46,256 bases of DNA from the NCBI GenBank assembly GCA_045601405.1, contig JAZRZO010000070.1, positions 1-46,256 on the forward strand. The letters run 5' to 3'. A program made the translations under genes and the position numbers. Below are positions 22,093-30,526 of the stretch, piece after piece. Within the stretch, counting starts at the first letter, position 1. Each line of letters opens with the position of its first letter. The notes below the pieces were generated by a model that did no database searches, was not told the origin of the DNA, and saw only the letters and a program-made list of their open reading frames with translations. The stretch is from RGIG5612 sp045601405. Its GTDB lineage: Bacteria; Bacillota; Clostridia; Lachnospirales; Lachnospiraceae.

Positions 22093-24325
22093 ATCTGTTT
22101 CTCTTGATGACAAACGCACAGGCTGCTCCGCCGCCAAGTGCCGAAAGCATCAGCAGTATCCATAACAATATCCTGTTTCTATCACCTGTTTTAACGCCCT
22201 TATCCACGGTGGTGTTGCCGCCCGGTGAAGGTTTGATATCCGGCGCTTTGATAATACCGAATTCGCTCAGGTGATCTACATTGATAACTATAAACTCATC
22301 AATGGTATTTGCATCCATTGTCTCCATCACAGAACCGTTGAGTATATAGACTGCCTTGAGCCGGTCTGATGAATTTAATACCCCGGCAAGTTTAACACCT
22401 ATCGTCATACTGTTGTTTTCTATAGGGATAACTTCTCCATCCGTGCCGGTAACACTGATATCAAACCGCTTAACGATACCTTCTATATTAGCTTTGATAT
22501 CTTCTGTGATCGGAAGTTCTTTGTATTCTATACGTGCTTGAGAATCTATCGGAGTTGAGAATACGACAATGACCATTCCGTCTGCAGAGCCTTCGATCGT
22601 CTGTTTGGAAATATCAACATCGCTCATATCATAAAGAGAGGTCTTTCCGTCTGTGAATCTTTTATAAGATACGAGAGCAAGGTTACCCTGCTGAGTCGCC
22701 AGCCTGTTCGCTCTTGTGTCCCCGGGCATCTCGATAAAACCGTTATCTCTTTTCATGGATTCCACAAAAGTGACTATGGACTTACCGTTTTTACTGAAAA
22801 GAGGGGATGTATCGGGATTTATTCCGAGCGCGGCGGCAGCGATCACCGCCTGTGATGTTGAGCATGTGCTCATTCCGTATCCGAACGGATCGATGCCGCA
22901 ATCATCAGAAAGTCCTGCCGAACATGCCATGATCGCTTTATTTATCATAGTGTCTTCGTTCGGGAAATAACCCGAAAGCGCCTGAAGAGCCATAAGTGTT
23001 GAGTCATAATCTTTGCCCCAGTCATTTTCAACAAGGCCGTCTTCACCTATACTGTTATATATATGATCGATGAGCGCTTCTCTTGTGGTCTGTGTTCCAC
23101 CGCTTCTGCATTCAGGGATGCCATAATCATGACAATCTAATGCGATCAGTGCATAGATCGCGTTTGTGATGTAGCTTCCCTTTGCGTAGTCCAGATCTGC
23201 CAGCGGGTCAAGCAGATTATATCCCGCAACATTCGAAGCATCAAAGCCTGCAGCTGTAAGCGCAAGCACAACTCTTGCATTATCGGTAGTAGGCTCTTCC
23301 GAAAGATATACAGTGCCTGCATCTGTAACTTTTCTCAGGATATCGAGATAATATGCTTTGGCATTATCCTCACTTAACTGTCCGGATCTTGCCTGAGCGA
23401 TGATCTCCCATTCACTTCCGAAAGCATATTTAACATCTATATCCACCGGTTTCGGCGGAAGCACGCCGTCCATATCGAAGGTGATGCAATAATATAGTGT
23501 TGAATTCCAGCTTGCGTCATATGGGGACTGGATCTGTATGTAATCGAATTCCCCGTCCGAGGCAGTATATTCATCACTATAATCCAATAAGGCCGAAAAT
23601 TCTGCGTCACCTTTTGTATAGTCCTCTACCCAGCCTCCAATAAATTCACCGTCAGCGGTGTAGTTGTAATGCAGGCACGGGCTTGCCACCTTCAGATCGA
23701 CAGCCTCTGCCTTGTTCGGGACCTTGATCGTATATACTCCGACAGTGACCATTTCTCCCTTCATGTAGTCAAAATATGAATAAGCGTTCTCTTCATATGT
23801 GATGTCTGTAAGCTCCTGACCCTGGTAATATGCCGTGAAGGAAAAATCCTTTTCCTCTTCTTCTCCGTATGCCGCGTTAATGATAAGGACATACATATCA
23901 TACTCATCATCCATGATGAAGAGACCGAAAATATTCGAGAAATCCTTCCCCGCGCAGGCTTCTTCGTCCAGGTATTCTCCGTATCCATCTTCATCCACAA
24001 AATCCTCGTATTTCAGAGTATAACCGCCGCTAAGGTCGATAATATTGGTTCCCTCATCGTACCCGCTATAAAAAAGACCGGTGACAATTCCGTCTTCCAT
24101 CTTACCTTCCAGATCTTTCAGTTCAACAACCGTACTTCCATCACCGATATCACAGTAATAAATATCACATTCATACACGTCATGGTATCCAATGGTGGCA
24201 CAGTCATCAAAACTGATGGGGGTTGTCTCATCGGCCAGAACCGCAAACGTCATAAACGGTATCACAGCCAGTACCATGGTTATCACAAGCCCCAGACTGA
24301 TAACCTTTTTTCGCAATGCTTTCAT
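22082..24325 (-). CDS. Large exported protein with alpha/alpha-barrel region and sorting-like C-terminus
   Basis: A 747-residue secreted protein. A signal peptide covers about residues 1-31. Residues 32-300 are acidic, Tyr-rich and beta-like with no family I recognise. Residues about 310-560 contain helical repeats of prenyltransferase/squalene-cyclase type (DYDSTLMALQALSGYFPN, STSQAVIAAAALGINP, TQQGNLALVSYKR), the fold used by the alpha domain of intrinsic factor and transcobalamin. A beta-rich region follows. The end, GVKTGD at 710-715, a hydrophobic segment and KRNRYEK, looks like a sortase-type or membrane anchor. It lies directly behind a cobalamin riboswitch and overlaps a DUF4430 lipoprotein gene. 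Proposed role: surface capture of corrinoids with that partner. Shine-Dalgarno AGGGAAGAG precedes the start. Confidence 0.75.
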   Translation of the reverse strand: MKALRKKVISLGLVITMVLAVIPFMTFAVLADETTPISFDDCATIGYHDVYECDIYYCDIGDGSTVVELKDLEGKMEDGIVTGLFYSGYDEGTNIIDLSGGYTLKYEDFVDEDGYGEYLDEEACAGKDFSNIFGLFIMDDEYDMYVLIINAAYGEEEEKDFSFTAYYQGQELTDITYEENAYSYFDYMKGEMVTVGVYTIKVPNKAEAVDLKVASPCLHYNYTADGEFIGGWVEDYTKGDAEFSALLDYSDEYTASDGEFDYIQIQSPYDASWNSTLYYCITFDMDGVLPPKPVDIDVKYAFGSEWEIIAQARSGQLSEDNAKAYYLDILRKVTDAGTVYLSEEPTTDNARVVLALTAAGFDASNVAGYNLLDPLADLDYAKGSYITNAIYALIALDCHDYGIPECRSGGTQTTREALIDHIYNSIGEDGLVENDWGKDYDSTLMALQALSGYFPNEDTMINKAIMACSAGLSDDCGIDPFGYGMSTCSTSQAVIAAAALGINPDTSPLFSKNGKSIVTFVESMKRDNGFIEMPGDTRANRLATQQGNLALVSYKRFTDGKTSLYDMSDVDISKQTIEGSADGMVIVVFSTPIDSQARIEYKELPITEDIKANIEGIVKRFDISVTGTDGEVIPIENNSMTIGVKLAGVLNSSDRLKAVYILNGSVMETMDANTIDEFIVINVDHLSEFGIIKAPDIKPSPGGNTTVDKGVKTGDRNRILLWILLMLSALGGGAACAFVIKRNRYEK

Positions 24326-24378
24326 CTCTTCCCTTTCTTCGCGTTACGCGATCAAAATTAACATGTTATATCGGAATG

Positions 24379-24415
24379 GGAATAAAAACAAAAACGCTTC
24401 CATCTGTGAAGCGTT
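24379..24415 (-). terminator. Riboswitch expression-platform terminator
   Basis: On the minus strand AACGCTTC pairs with GAAGCGTT (24415-24408 with 24400-24393) around a 7-base loop, followed by TTTGTTTTTATT. It sits between the cobalamin aptamer and the 747-residue protein gene and should terminate transcription when cobalamin is bound. Confidence 0.8.
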
Positions 24416-24456
24416 AAAAAAGCCTTAACCCACCCCAGAAGATTAAAATAATACAA

Positions 24457-24613
24457 CTGCAGACAGGTCTACCGACTCAATCTTTATAACCTACTTGAGA
24501 TTCCTTCCCGGTTTCCCAGTGGACCAGCCTTTAAGACTCAATCTCTTTCGTTGACTTTACGGTTGCTGAGACACAGTTCCCGATTTACACGAGATTCCGA
24601 TATGTGTCTGCAG
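24457..24613 (-). promoter_or_regulatory. Cobalamin riboswitch
   Basis: A minus-strand aptamer of about 157 bases. The closing helix P1 is a perfect 9-bp pairing of CTGCAGACA (24613-24605) with TGTCTGCAG (24465-24457). Conserved core elements are in the right order: CAGCAACCGTAA (24568-24557), then CCACTGGGAAACCGGGAAGG (about 24524-24505), and a B12-box-like GTCGGTAGACCTGTCTGCAG (24476-24457). A terminator follows. It governs the two exported proteins downstream, not the ECF and cob genes, which lie upstream of it. Confidence 0.88.
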
Positions 24614-24632
24614 TGATACATATGTTTGTGTC

Positions 24633-24661
24633 ATTATACAACAGGTAAGTTCAATAATCCA
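24633..24661 (-). promoter_or_regulatory. Promoter of the cobalamin riboswitch transcript
   Basis: A perfect -10 TATAAT (24638-24633) stands 17 bases from a weak -35 TGGATT (24661-24656), which overlaps the end of the ECF S-component gene. Transcription would start near 24626, just ahead of the riboswitch P1 helix. Confidence 0.55.
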
Positions 24662-25391
24662 TACCATATTTTAATTTAAGGCGATCCAATATCCTCATAA
24701 AAGGCTTTAATAAGATAAAGACACACAGTGCAGAGGCAGTGGCATTCATTATATTCAGAAAGAAGCCTGCTGTATAAATAGATATGATCGACGCTTCATT
24801 TATGGCAGCTATCATCAGAAATAGTGAGCTGGTGTCTAAGATAGCGCTGCTAAGTACGGTCACAAGAAAAAATGACAGTACGGAGGTCCTGATAACGTGT
24901 TTTTCACTCATTATCCTCGAATTGGCAAGCAGACCGGCAAAAAAGCCTATAAGCCCGTAGCAGAACATCTGCCATGGAGTCCACGGACCCTGTCCGAATA
25001 CTATATTACTTATGATCATGGACAACGCGCCGCTCATGAACCCGGCCTGGGGGCCGAACGCGATCGCTGTTATGATGATAAATCCGGCCATTGGTTTAAA
25101 AGAAGGAATCCACATAAACGCGGCCCTTGAAACTATCGCAATAGCAGTCAGAACAGCAAGTATGGCAAGGTATCTGGCATCCGGCTTCTTCCCTTCGAAA
25201 CTTACAAAAAAAGGAACCATAGCCAGGATCATTATTATCACACTTGCTATATAATATTTTCTATCTCCCAGCAGATAGGATACAGCTACAGTCGCCGGAA
25301 TACAGACGGCTATAACAAGTATGCTTATCCAGAAGCTGAGGCCGTATTTATTTTTTTTGAATGAATTTTTTTTCATTTTTTCAATGAGCAT
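24651..25391 (-). CDS. ECF transporter S component, probably corrinoid-specific
   Basis: A 246-residue membrane protein with about six hydrophobic segments. The pattern LAVLTAIAIVSRAAFMWIPS, followed by KPMAGFIIITAIAFGPQAGF and GQGPWTPWQMFCYGLIGFFA, is that of ECF substrate-binding components. It follows the ECF ATPase gene with a short overlap and completes an S-A-A'-T module. Its place between cob genes and a cobalamin riboswitch suggests cobalamin or cobinamide as substrate (CbrT-like function); the sequence itself does not prove the ligand. Start choice is uncertain: ATG at 25391, or the in-frame ATG at 25376 (MKKNSFKK); neither has an ideal ribosome site. Confidence 0.82.
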   Translation of the reverse strand: MLIEKMKKNSFKKNKYGLSFWISILVIAVCIPATVAVSYLLGDRKYYIASVIIMILAMVPFFVSFEGKKPDARYLAILAVLTAIAIVSRAAFMWIPSFKPMAGFIIITAIAFGPQAGFMSGALSMIISNIVFGQGPWTPWQMFCYGLIGFFAGLLANSRIMSEKHVIRTSVLSFFLVTVLSSAILDTSSLFLMIAAINEASIISIYTAGFFLNIMNATASALCVFILLKPFMRILDRLKLKYGMDY

Positions 25392-27153
25392 CCTGTTCTT
25401 TTTGCAGGTTTTTTATACACAGTCTGACAACGTCCTCATCTGTTATAGCGTTTGTGAAAAGGTGCCTGCTCATCCTGTTTGCCGCGGTGGTGTAAAAGCT
25501 GTTCTGGCCGAAGAATTTATCCGGAGTGTTTGTTGTGATAAGATCACCGTCAAAGAACATTCCTACGATATCGGCATGTCTCGCACAAAACTCCACATCA
25601 TGAGAAACCATAAGGATCGTAACTCCTCTATCTTTTAAGCCGTTAAGGATCTGCGCAAAATGAAGCTTGAAGAAATTATCCAGTCCCTTTGTCGGCTCGT
25701 CAAGAAGAAGGATCTCCGGGTTTGTAAGCAGGACCTTTGCAAGCGCAAGCCTTTGTTGCTCTCCTCCGGAAAGATCATACGGGTGCATATTCAGGAGCCC
25801 CGTTATCTCACATTCAGATGCGACCTCAGCTATGTGCGGATCTAAAGGCACGTTATCCGTCCCCTTTTTTTCGACCTCTTTTTCATATTCAGCCGCTTTT
25901 TTTACACCCAGCATTTCCTCAAGTTCTTCTCTGGCTGTTGTTTTCACAAAAAGGCTCTTTGGATCCTGAGGCAGCATGGCTATCTTCCCTCTGAAAAGCT
26001 CTGCGGAGTTATATGCTTCGATCTTTTTGCCGTCTATGAATATCTTCCCCCTGTATGGCTTTATCATCCTGCAGATCGTCCTCAGGGATGTACTCTTTCC
26101 TGCTCCATTTCCACCGACCACCGCAAAGATCTTATTCCGGGGCACATCAAAGGTGGCTCCTTTCAAGATATCCGGAAGATCCCTGTCATAGCGAACCCAT
26201 ACATCCTTAAATCTGATCGCCGGCTCTTGCGCCTGCTGTATTTTATTCTCATCATAATATTCCTCATCTGATGATGTGATCAATTCTTTTTGTCCTTCAA
26301 ACAGAATGTTAAGCCATGTTCTCCCTTCCCTCACTGTGAGAGGAATATTTTCCGGTGACTTTGAATACTCACCTGACAGAGCGCTCTTTGTTCCGTAGTA
26401 TATCCGCACCGGAGCAGGCATTGCCGTAAACATTTCATCATTTTTTTCTTTAAGTTTTCGTCCCACATTAACGGGTGCGTCCTCGAGGAGCACCCTGCCA
26501 CGCTCTAATACCACAACTTTATCAGACGCGTGGAATATATCCTCCAGTCTGTGTTCAGTTATGATGATAGTTGTTCCAAGTTCAATATTAATTTTTTTTA
26601 CTGTATTGAGAAAATCGCTTGCCGCAATAGGGTCGAGCTGGCTTGTAGGCTCATCCAGTATAAGAACGCCCGGCTGCATAGCCATGATAGAAGCCAGGTT
26701 AAGAAGCTGTTTCTGGCCACCAGAGAGGTTTGACACATCCTTGTGAAACCATCCCTGAATACCAAAATAGCTTGCCATTTCAGCTACCCTTGTCCGCATG
26801 GTACTCTGATCGATACCAAGATTTTCCAGGCCAAATGCGAGCTCATGCCAGACCTTGTCAGTTACTATCTGACTGTCGGGATCCTGCATTACATAGCCTA
26901 TCTCCATAGCCTGTGTTCTCAAGTCAACTTTTTCGAGGGGTGTATCATCCAGAAATATCTCCCCTGTGCGTTTTCCGTTAGGTGTCAGCACTGTTTTCAA
27001 CTGGTTTAAAAGCGTGCTTTTTCCGGAACCGCTTCTTCCACATAAGGTAACATACTGCCCCTGCGGAATATCAAGAGATACATCATCTAAAGCCGGGGTC
27101 TCATCGAAGCCCGGATAAGAAAAAGTCAGATTTTTGATCTTAATATGCGCCAT
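25381..27153 (-). CDS. ECF transporter fused double ATPase (EcfA-EcfA')
   Basis: A 590-residue protein with two complete ABC ATPase domains, which power the ECF vitamin transporter. The first domain has Walker A GRSGSGKST (about 39-47), signature LSGGQKQ and Walker B VLILDEPTSQLDP. The second has GGNGAGKST (about 347-355), LSGGEQQR and ILLLDEPTKGLDN. In group I ECF systems the two ATPases are usually separate genes; the fused form is found in clostridial and other lineages. The start at 27153 follows AAGGAG with 8 bases; the ATG at 27171 does not. It overlaps the T-component gene by 28 bases. Confidence 0.93.
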   Translation of the reverse strand: MAHIKIKNLTFSYPGFDETPALDDVSLDIPQGQYVTLCGRSGSGKSTLLNQLKTVLTPNGKRTGEIFLDDTPLEKVDLRTQAMEIGYVMQDPDSQIVTDKVWHELAFGLENLGIDQSTMRTRVAEMASYFGIQGWFHKDVSNLSGGQKQLLNLASIMAMQPGVLILDEPTSQLDPIAASDFLNTVKKINIELGTTIIITEHRLEDIFHASDKVVVLERGRVLLEDAPVNVGRKLKEKNDEMFTAMPAPVRIYYGTKSALSGEYSKSPENIPLTVREGRTWLNILFEGQKELITSSDEEYYDENKIQQAQEPAIRFKDVWVRYDRDLPDILKGATFDVPRNKIFAVVGGNGAGKSTSLRTICRMIKPYRGKIFIDGKKIEAYNSAELFRGKIAMLPQDPKSLFVKTTAREELEEMLGVKKAAEYEKEVEKKGTDNVPLDPHIAEVASECEITGLLNMHPYDLSGGEQQRLALAKVLLTNPEILLLDEPTKGLDNFFKLHFAQILNGLKDRGVTILMVSHDVEFCARHADIVGMFFDGDLITTNTPDKFFGQNSFYTTAANRMSRHLFTNAITDEDVVRLCIKNLQKEQDAH

Positions 27154-28028
27154 TTGATCTTCTCCTTGCAATTCAAAACTGTTGGAATGATAAGAAATAC
27201 AGTATAAGCGGTAAAACCTGTCAGCATATATATATCACCAAACCATATCATGGTGAAATAAGGTACATATTCTGTCTTTGTACAGCCTTTAGCCGCGCAG
27301 AATATCACAGCTGCCAGAAGGATAAGCAGCACTGCGCTCAGCGCTATATCCCTTGTGGCAAATCTGTATTTAGCGAAGGTCGTTCTTTTTCCGGTTCCGT
27401 ATCCTCTGCTCCGCATGCTGTCGGCCGTGATTATCCCACCTTCCAAAGCCCAGCTCGTAAGCGCGGACAATACAGTTGTTCCGTTTCTTATCTTTTCCTT
27501 ACGACTTTCAGATGAGCTGCCCGCCATTCCTATAGAAGCTCTTGCCGCGGAGATCTGCCTTGTCTTTTTTATAAAATTGGGGATCAGCCTCAATATCATG
27601 GAAAGGATAAGTGAAACTGCCGGTATAAGCTTACCGAAGATATAGATAAACTTATCGCTTGTTATTATCGCATTATAACATGCGAACCAGCAAAGTATCG
27701 CCACAGCCATCCCGCCGAGCGTCATTCCGTATATAAGCGCCTCAAGGGTATACGGCCGGCCGAAATATCTGAAAAGAACAGTTGCGCCCATTCTGTCGAA
27801 CAACGGATTTATGATCGTAAGAAGCACAAATAAGGCAAGCATATACAGCAGTTCCTTAATGGCTTTTGACCCCTTAAGCGACAGAAGATATATAACTCCG
27901 TTGATAATAGAGATGGCGACAAAGGCCGGATTAAGAAAAAACATTCCTGTTATAATGGCGCTCAGGAAAAACGCCATATTTACGATAGGGTGATAGGTTG
28001 AAAACTCATCACTGTATATCTCGTTCAT
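27126..28028 (-). CDS. ecfT: ECF transporter T component (EcfT/CbiQ family)
   Basis: A 300-residue membrane scaffold protein of the CbiQ/EcfT family with about six hydrophobic segments. The cytoplasmic coupling region shows RQISAARASIGM and SMRSRGYGTGKRT, matching the conserved Ala-Arg-containing coupling helices that contact the ATPases. It starts one base after the TIM-barrel gene and overlaps the ATPase gene, so all parts of the transporter are made together. Confidence 0.88.
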   Translation of the reverse strand: MNEIYSDEFSTYHPIVNMAFFLSAIITGMFFLNPAFVAISIINGVIYLLSLKGSKAIKELLYMLALFVLLTIINPLFDRMGATVLFRYFGRPYTLEALIYGMTLGGMAVAILCWFACYNAIITSDKFIYIFGKLIPAVSLILSMILRLIPNFIKKTRQISAARASIGMAGSSSESRKEKIRNGTTVLSALTSWALEGGIITADSMRSRGYGTGKRTTFAKYRFATRDIALSAVLLILLAAVIFCAAKGCTKTEYVPYFTMIWFGDIYMLTGFTAYTVFLIIPTVLNCKEKIKWRILRSKI

Positions 28029-28029
28029 A

Positions 28030-28785
28030 TTATCTGTATTCTTTTCTTTTTATTATCCATTTAACTGATTCATCTGTATCGTCAATATTTTCTAAAGTTA
28101 TGGGGATATCTGGAACGATCTCATCTATCATATCAAATAACCGGGGCGCATCTATCGTTCCCTTTTCTATACTCCTGTGCCAGTCCCAGTCTCCGTCATT
28201 ATTATGAATATGCATATGATATAGATATGGCGAGAATTTCTCAAGCCATTGTTCAACAGGAACAGTACTGACTTTTTTGATGTTCGCATGTCCCGTATCC
28301 AGGCACAGGCCACATCTTTTATCATTTATCCCCTTCACGATATCAACAAGCATTCCGGGCTCCGGCTCCATAACATTTTCCAGGCATAAGAGGAAGTCCT
28401 CCGGCTTATCCTTAAGAAAATTCTTCCAGAATTCTATTGAACGGTCAACATACCATACCGGGAAGTATACCAGAGGAACAAACCCTCCGTGAAGTATCAT
28501 TTTTTTAAGACCATAGGTATTCAAGAGTGTGAATGCCTGCTCATATCGTTTCATTGATATCCTGCCGATCTCGGGATCGATCGCACATGGAGAGAGCTCA
28601 TTGAAGGGACCGTGAAAGGCCACAGCGCGGGATAGCATGCTCCTTACCTCAGCATCCTTTTTCTTAAACTCATCGCCGTCCATAAAAGAAGCGGTACAGA
28701 ACTGGTCCAGCTCTATCCCCAGGTCATATTTCTCCGCCAGAGACCATGCTTTATCATCAATTGTAGCAACAGCTATATTCTTCAT
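28030..28785 (-). CDS. Xylose isomerase-like TIM barrel protein
   Basis: A 251-residue member of the AP endonuclease 2/sugar phosphate isomerase superfamily. Probable metal-binding residues appear in FLLCLENV, CGLCLDTGHANI, YHMHIHNNDGDWDWHRS and ITLEN, giving the usual Glu-Asp-His-Glu set; substrate-side histidines lie in AFHGPF and ILHGGF. The gene overlaps the CobC-like gene by 4 bases and is followed by ecfT with one base between, so it belongs to the corrinoid operon. No B12 pathway step is known to need such an enzyme; a role in lower-ligand or ribazole metabolism is possible but unproven. Confidence 0.8.
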   Translation of the reverse strand: MKNIAVATIDDKAWSLAEKYDLGIELDQFCTASFMDGDEFKKKDAEVRSMLSRAVAFHGPFNELSPCAIDPEIGRISMKRYEQAFTLLNTYGLKKMILHGGFVPLVYFPVWYVDRSIEFWKNFLKDKPEDFLLCLENVMEPEPGMLVDIVKGINDKRCGLCLDTGHANIKKVSTVPVEQWLEKFSPYLYHMHIHNNDGDWDWHRSIEKGTIDAPRLFDMIDEIVPDIPITLENIDDTDESVKWIIKRKEYR

Positions 28786-29354
28786 GACAGTAACCTGAGA
28801 TTTCTCCCGTCCCAGTCACAGACAATACAGCGGCCGTTTTTCACGTACCAGTCATAATACAGCCCTTCCGGTTTAGCGAAGCTGTACATTATAGACATAA
28901 TAGTTCCGCCGTGGATGATAAAAAAAACCTCTTCCATCCCTTTATCTTCCGCAGATTTTATAGCCTCAAGAAATGCTTTTTCACAGCGCCCGATAAAATC
29001 ACTCCGCACCTCCCCTTTCGGGATAGGGTCGGTGCATCCGCTGTCAACCCATCTCCGGTACTCCTCATCGTCCTTCATATCATCAGCGCTGCGCTGTTCG
29101 AAAATACCGAAATCCATTTCCCGAAGTCCGTTGACTACTGTTTTTTTTGCGCCGGGAAAAAGCACAGCCGCCGTTTCGCGGCACCTTTTCATGGGGCTTA
29201 CATATACATGAGCAGCTTCAGGATAAACAGATTCGTTTTTTATCTGTTCCAGCTCAGCCTTTCCGTTTTCAGAAAGGGATGCGTCTGTTGTGCCTATATA
29301 TTGCCGCAGTTCATTTCCCGGCGTCTTTCCGTGTCTTATAAGATATATCTTCAT
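28782..29354 (-). CDS. cobC: Histidine phosphatase family protein (CobC-like alpha-ribazole phosphatase)
   Basis: A 190-residue phosphoglycerate mutase-like phosphatase. The phosphohistidine motif LIRHGKTPGN is at the N-terminus (RHG at 7-9), with VSPMKRCRETA and the second catalytic region FIIHGGTIMSIMY. In cobalamin nucleotide-loop assembly CobC removes the 5'-phosphate of alpha-ribazole phosphate or of adenosylcobalamin 5'-phosphate, which fits its place among cobT, cobU and cobS. The start at 29354 shares a base with the stop of the preceding gene (TAATG). An ORF extended to 29381 is possible but not needed. Confidence 0.82.
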   Translation of the reverse strand: MKIYLIRHGKTPGNELRQYIGTTDASLSENGKAELEQIKNESVYPEAAHVYVSPMKRCRETAAVLFPGAKKTVVNGLREMDFGIFEQRSADDMKDDEEYRRWVDSGCTDPIPKGEVRSDFIGRCEKAFLEAIKSAEDKGMEEVFFIIHGGTIMSIMYSFAKPEGLYYDWYVKNGRCIVCDWDGRNLRLLS

Positions 29355-29716
29355 TACTTTATTTTCTGTCCTATACCGCAATAGACCCTGATAACTGTAT
29401 CAGAAGCGGAAGCAATGATGCATAACGCTCTGCCGGTTTCCTCTCTCCAGAGTCTATCCGCGATATCAGCCGGATGAACGCCGCCCCCTATCTCATCTGA
29501 GCATATGACAGCATCCGGATTTTCGGCCACAAGTTTTTTTGCGTAGTCCTGTATCGACACACCTTTTTTCGACAGCTCCTTTGTGATGAGATGAAATTTA
29601 TCTATTGCCTTAGCGCGCAGCGCTTCATCAGCACTGCATAATACAGGCTTAATGCCTGTATCTTTTTCTGCGACTGTTTCCTGTCCGTACCCGGCTCCGC
29701 CGATATATAGCTTCAT
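29354..29716 (-). CDS. CobU-like protein lacking a functional P-loop
   Basis: A 120-residue relative of the adenosylcobinamide kinase/guanylyltransferase CobU, shorter than CobU (about 180). It starts MKLYIGGAGYGQETVAEK, where CobU has GGxxSGKS, so the lysine and serine of the Walker A motif are missing. The second half (AVICSDEIGGGVHPADIADR and ETGRALCIIASASDTVIRVY) matches the CobU C-terminal region. The active CobU is encoded separately two genes upstream. This gene has its own good ribosome site (AGGAGATGATAT) and an intact frame, so it is not simply decaying. It could regulate or bind corrinoid or nucleotide without phosphorylating; function unknown. Confidence 0.75.
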   Translation of the reverse strand: MKLYIGGAGYGQETVAEKDTGIKPVLCSADEALRAKAIDKFHLITKELSKKGVSIQDYAKKLVAENPDAVICSDEIGGGVHPADIADRLWREETGRALCIIASASDTVIRVYCGIGQKIK

Positions 29717-29767
29717 ATATCATCTCCTGTTATATCTCACACGACATTGGCGCCGCGTCAACTTATG

Positions 29768-30526
29768 CTATAAAACATTTATAAAAACCGCAGTGCACAG
29801 CAATGTTATAAGCTCAAGACACTGCAAAAGCCACCCTTCGAGATCCCCTGTTATCCCGCCGAATTTCTTATATGACATCAATCTGTAATAAAGGAAGAAC
29901 AGGCAATGAGCTGCCGCCATTATCACACCTGTTATTCCGAGCAGACAGATCATGCCGGCAAAGCATAAAATAATTATGGCGATCATGGTTATGCTTACAG
30001 TCTTTTTTGCGCTTGCGTCTATAAAGGTCTGAAGCATTCCGCTTTTTCTTGCGCCTTTAAAATTGGCAAGCGCAAGCGCGGAAAAAGCTCTGCTCAGAAC
30101 AAAGCCTATACAAACCCCGCCAAGAGTCCTGTAGCTGTCTATGGTAGTCCATGAGGCAAAATAGATCAGCATCCATACTGCGCAGAATATAATAGCAAAG
30201 GCCCCTGTATGCGGATCTTTTAATATCTCAAGGCGTTTTTCCGCATCCCCTTGTGATGAGAGCGCATCCACAGTGTCGCAATAACCATCCATGTGTATCG
30301 CGCCTGTGATCAGAAGCGGAATAACTGCCGCGATCGCAGCATATATCAGCAACGGAATATGTATCAGTCCTGACAGATAATACAGAAGTATCTCAAAGCC
30401 CCCTATCACTGCTCCGATCACGGGAAAGAAACATATTGAGTAGCGCATGGAGCTTTCGGTCCATGTGATCTGAGGCATCGGTATCCTTGAGTATGTCTGA
30501 AACGCGATGATAAAACTTTTAAGCAT
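29768..30526 (-). CDS. cobS: Adenosylcobinamide-GDP ribazoletransferase
   Basis: A 252-residue integral membrane enzyme that joins adenosylcobinamide-GDP and alpha-ribazole (or its phosphate) to form adenosylcobalamin (phosphate). The Asp-rich motif GAIHMDGYCDTVDALSS (about residues 75-91) and five to six hydrophobic segments are typical of CobS. It overlaps the cobU stop by 8 bases. Confidence 0.93.
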   Translation of the reverse strand: MLKSFIIAFQTYSRIPMPQITWTESSMRYSICFFPVIGAVIGGFEILLYYLSGLIHIPLLIYAAIAAVIPLLITGAIHMDGYCDTVDALSSQGDAEKRLEILKDPHTGAFAIIFCAVWMLIYFASWTTIDSYRTLGGVCIGFVLSRAFSALALANFKGARKSGMLQTFIDASAKKTVSITMIAIIILCFAGMICLLGITGVIMAAAHCLFFLYYRLMSYKKFGGITGDLEGWLLQCLELITLLCTAVFINVL

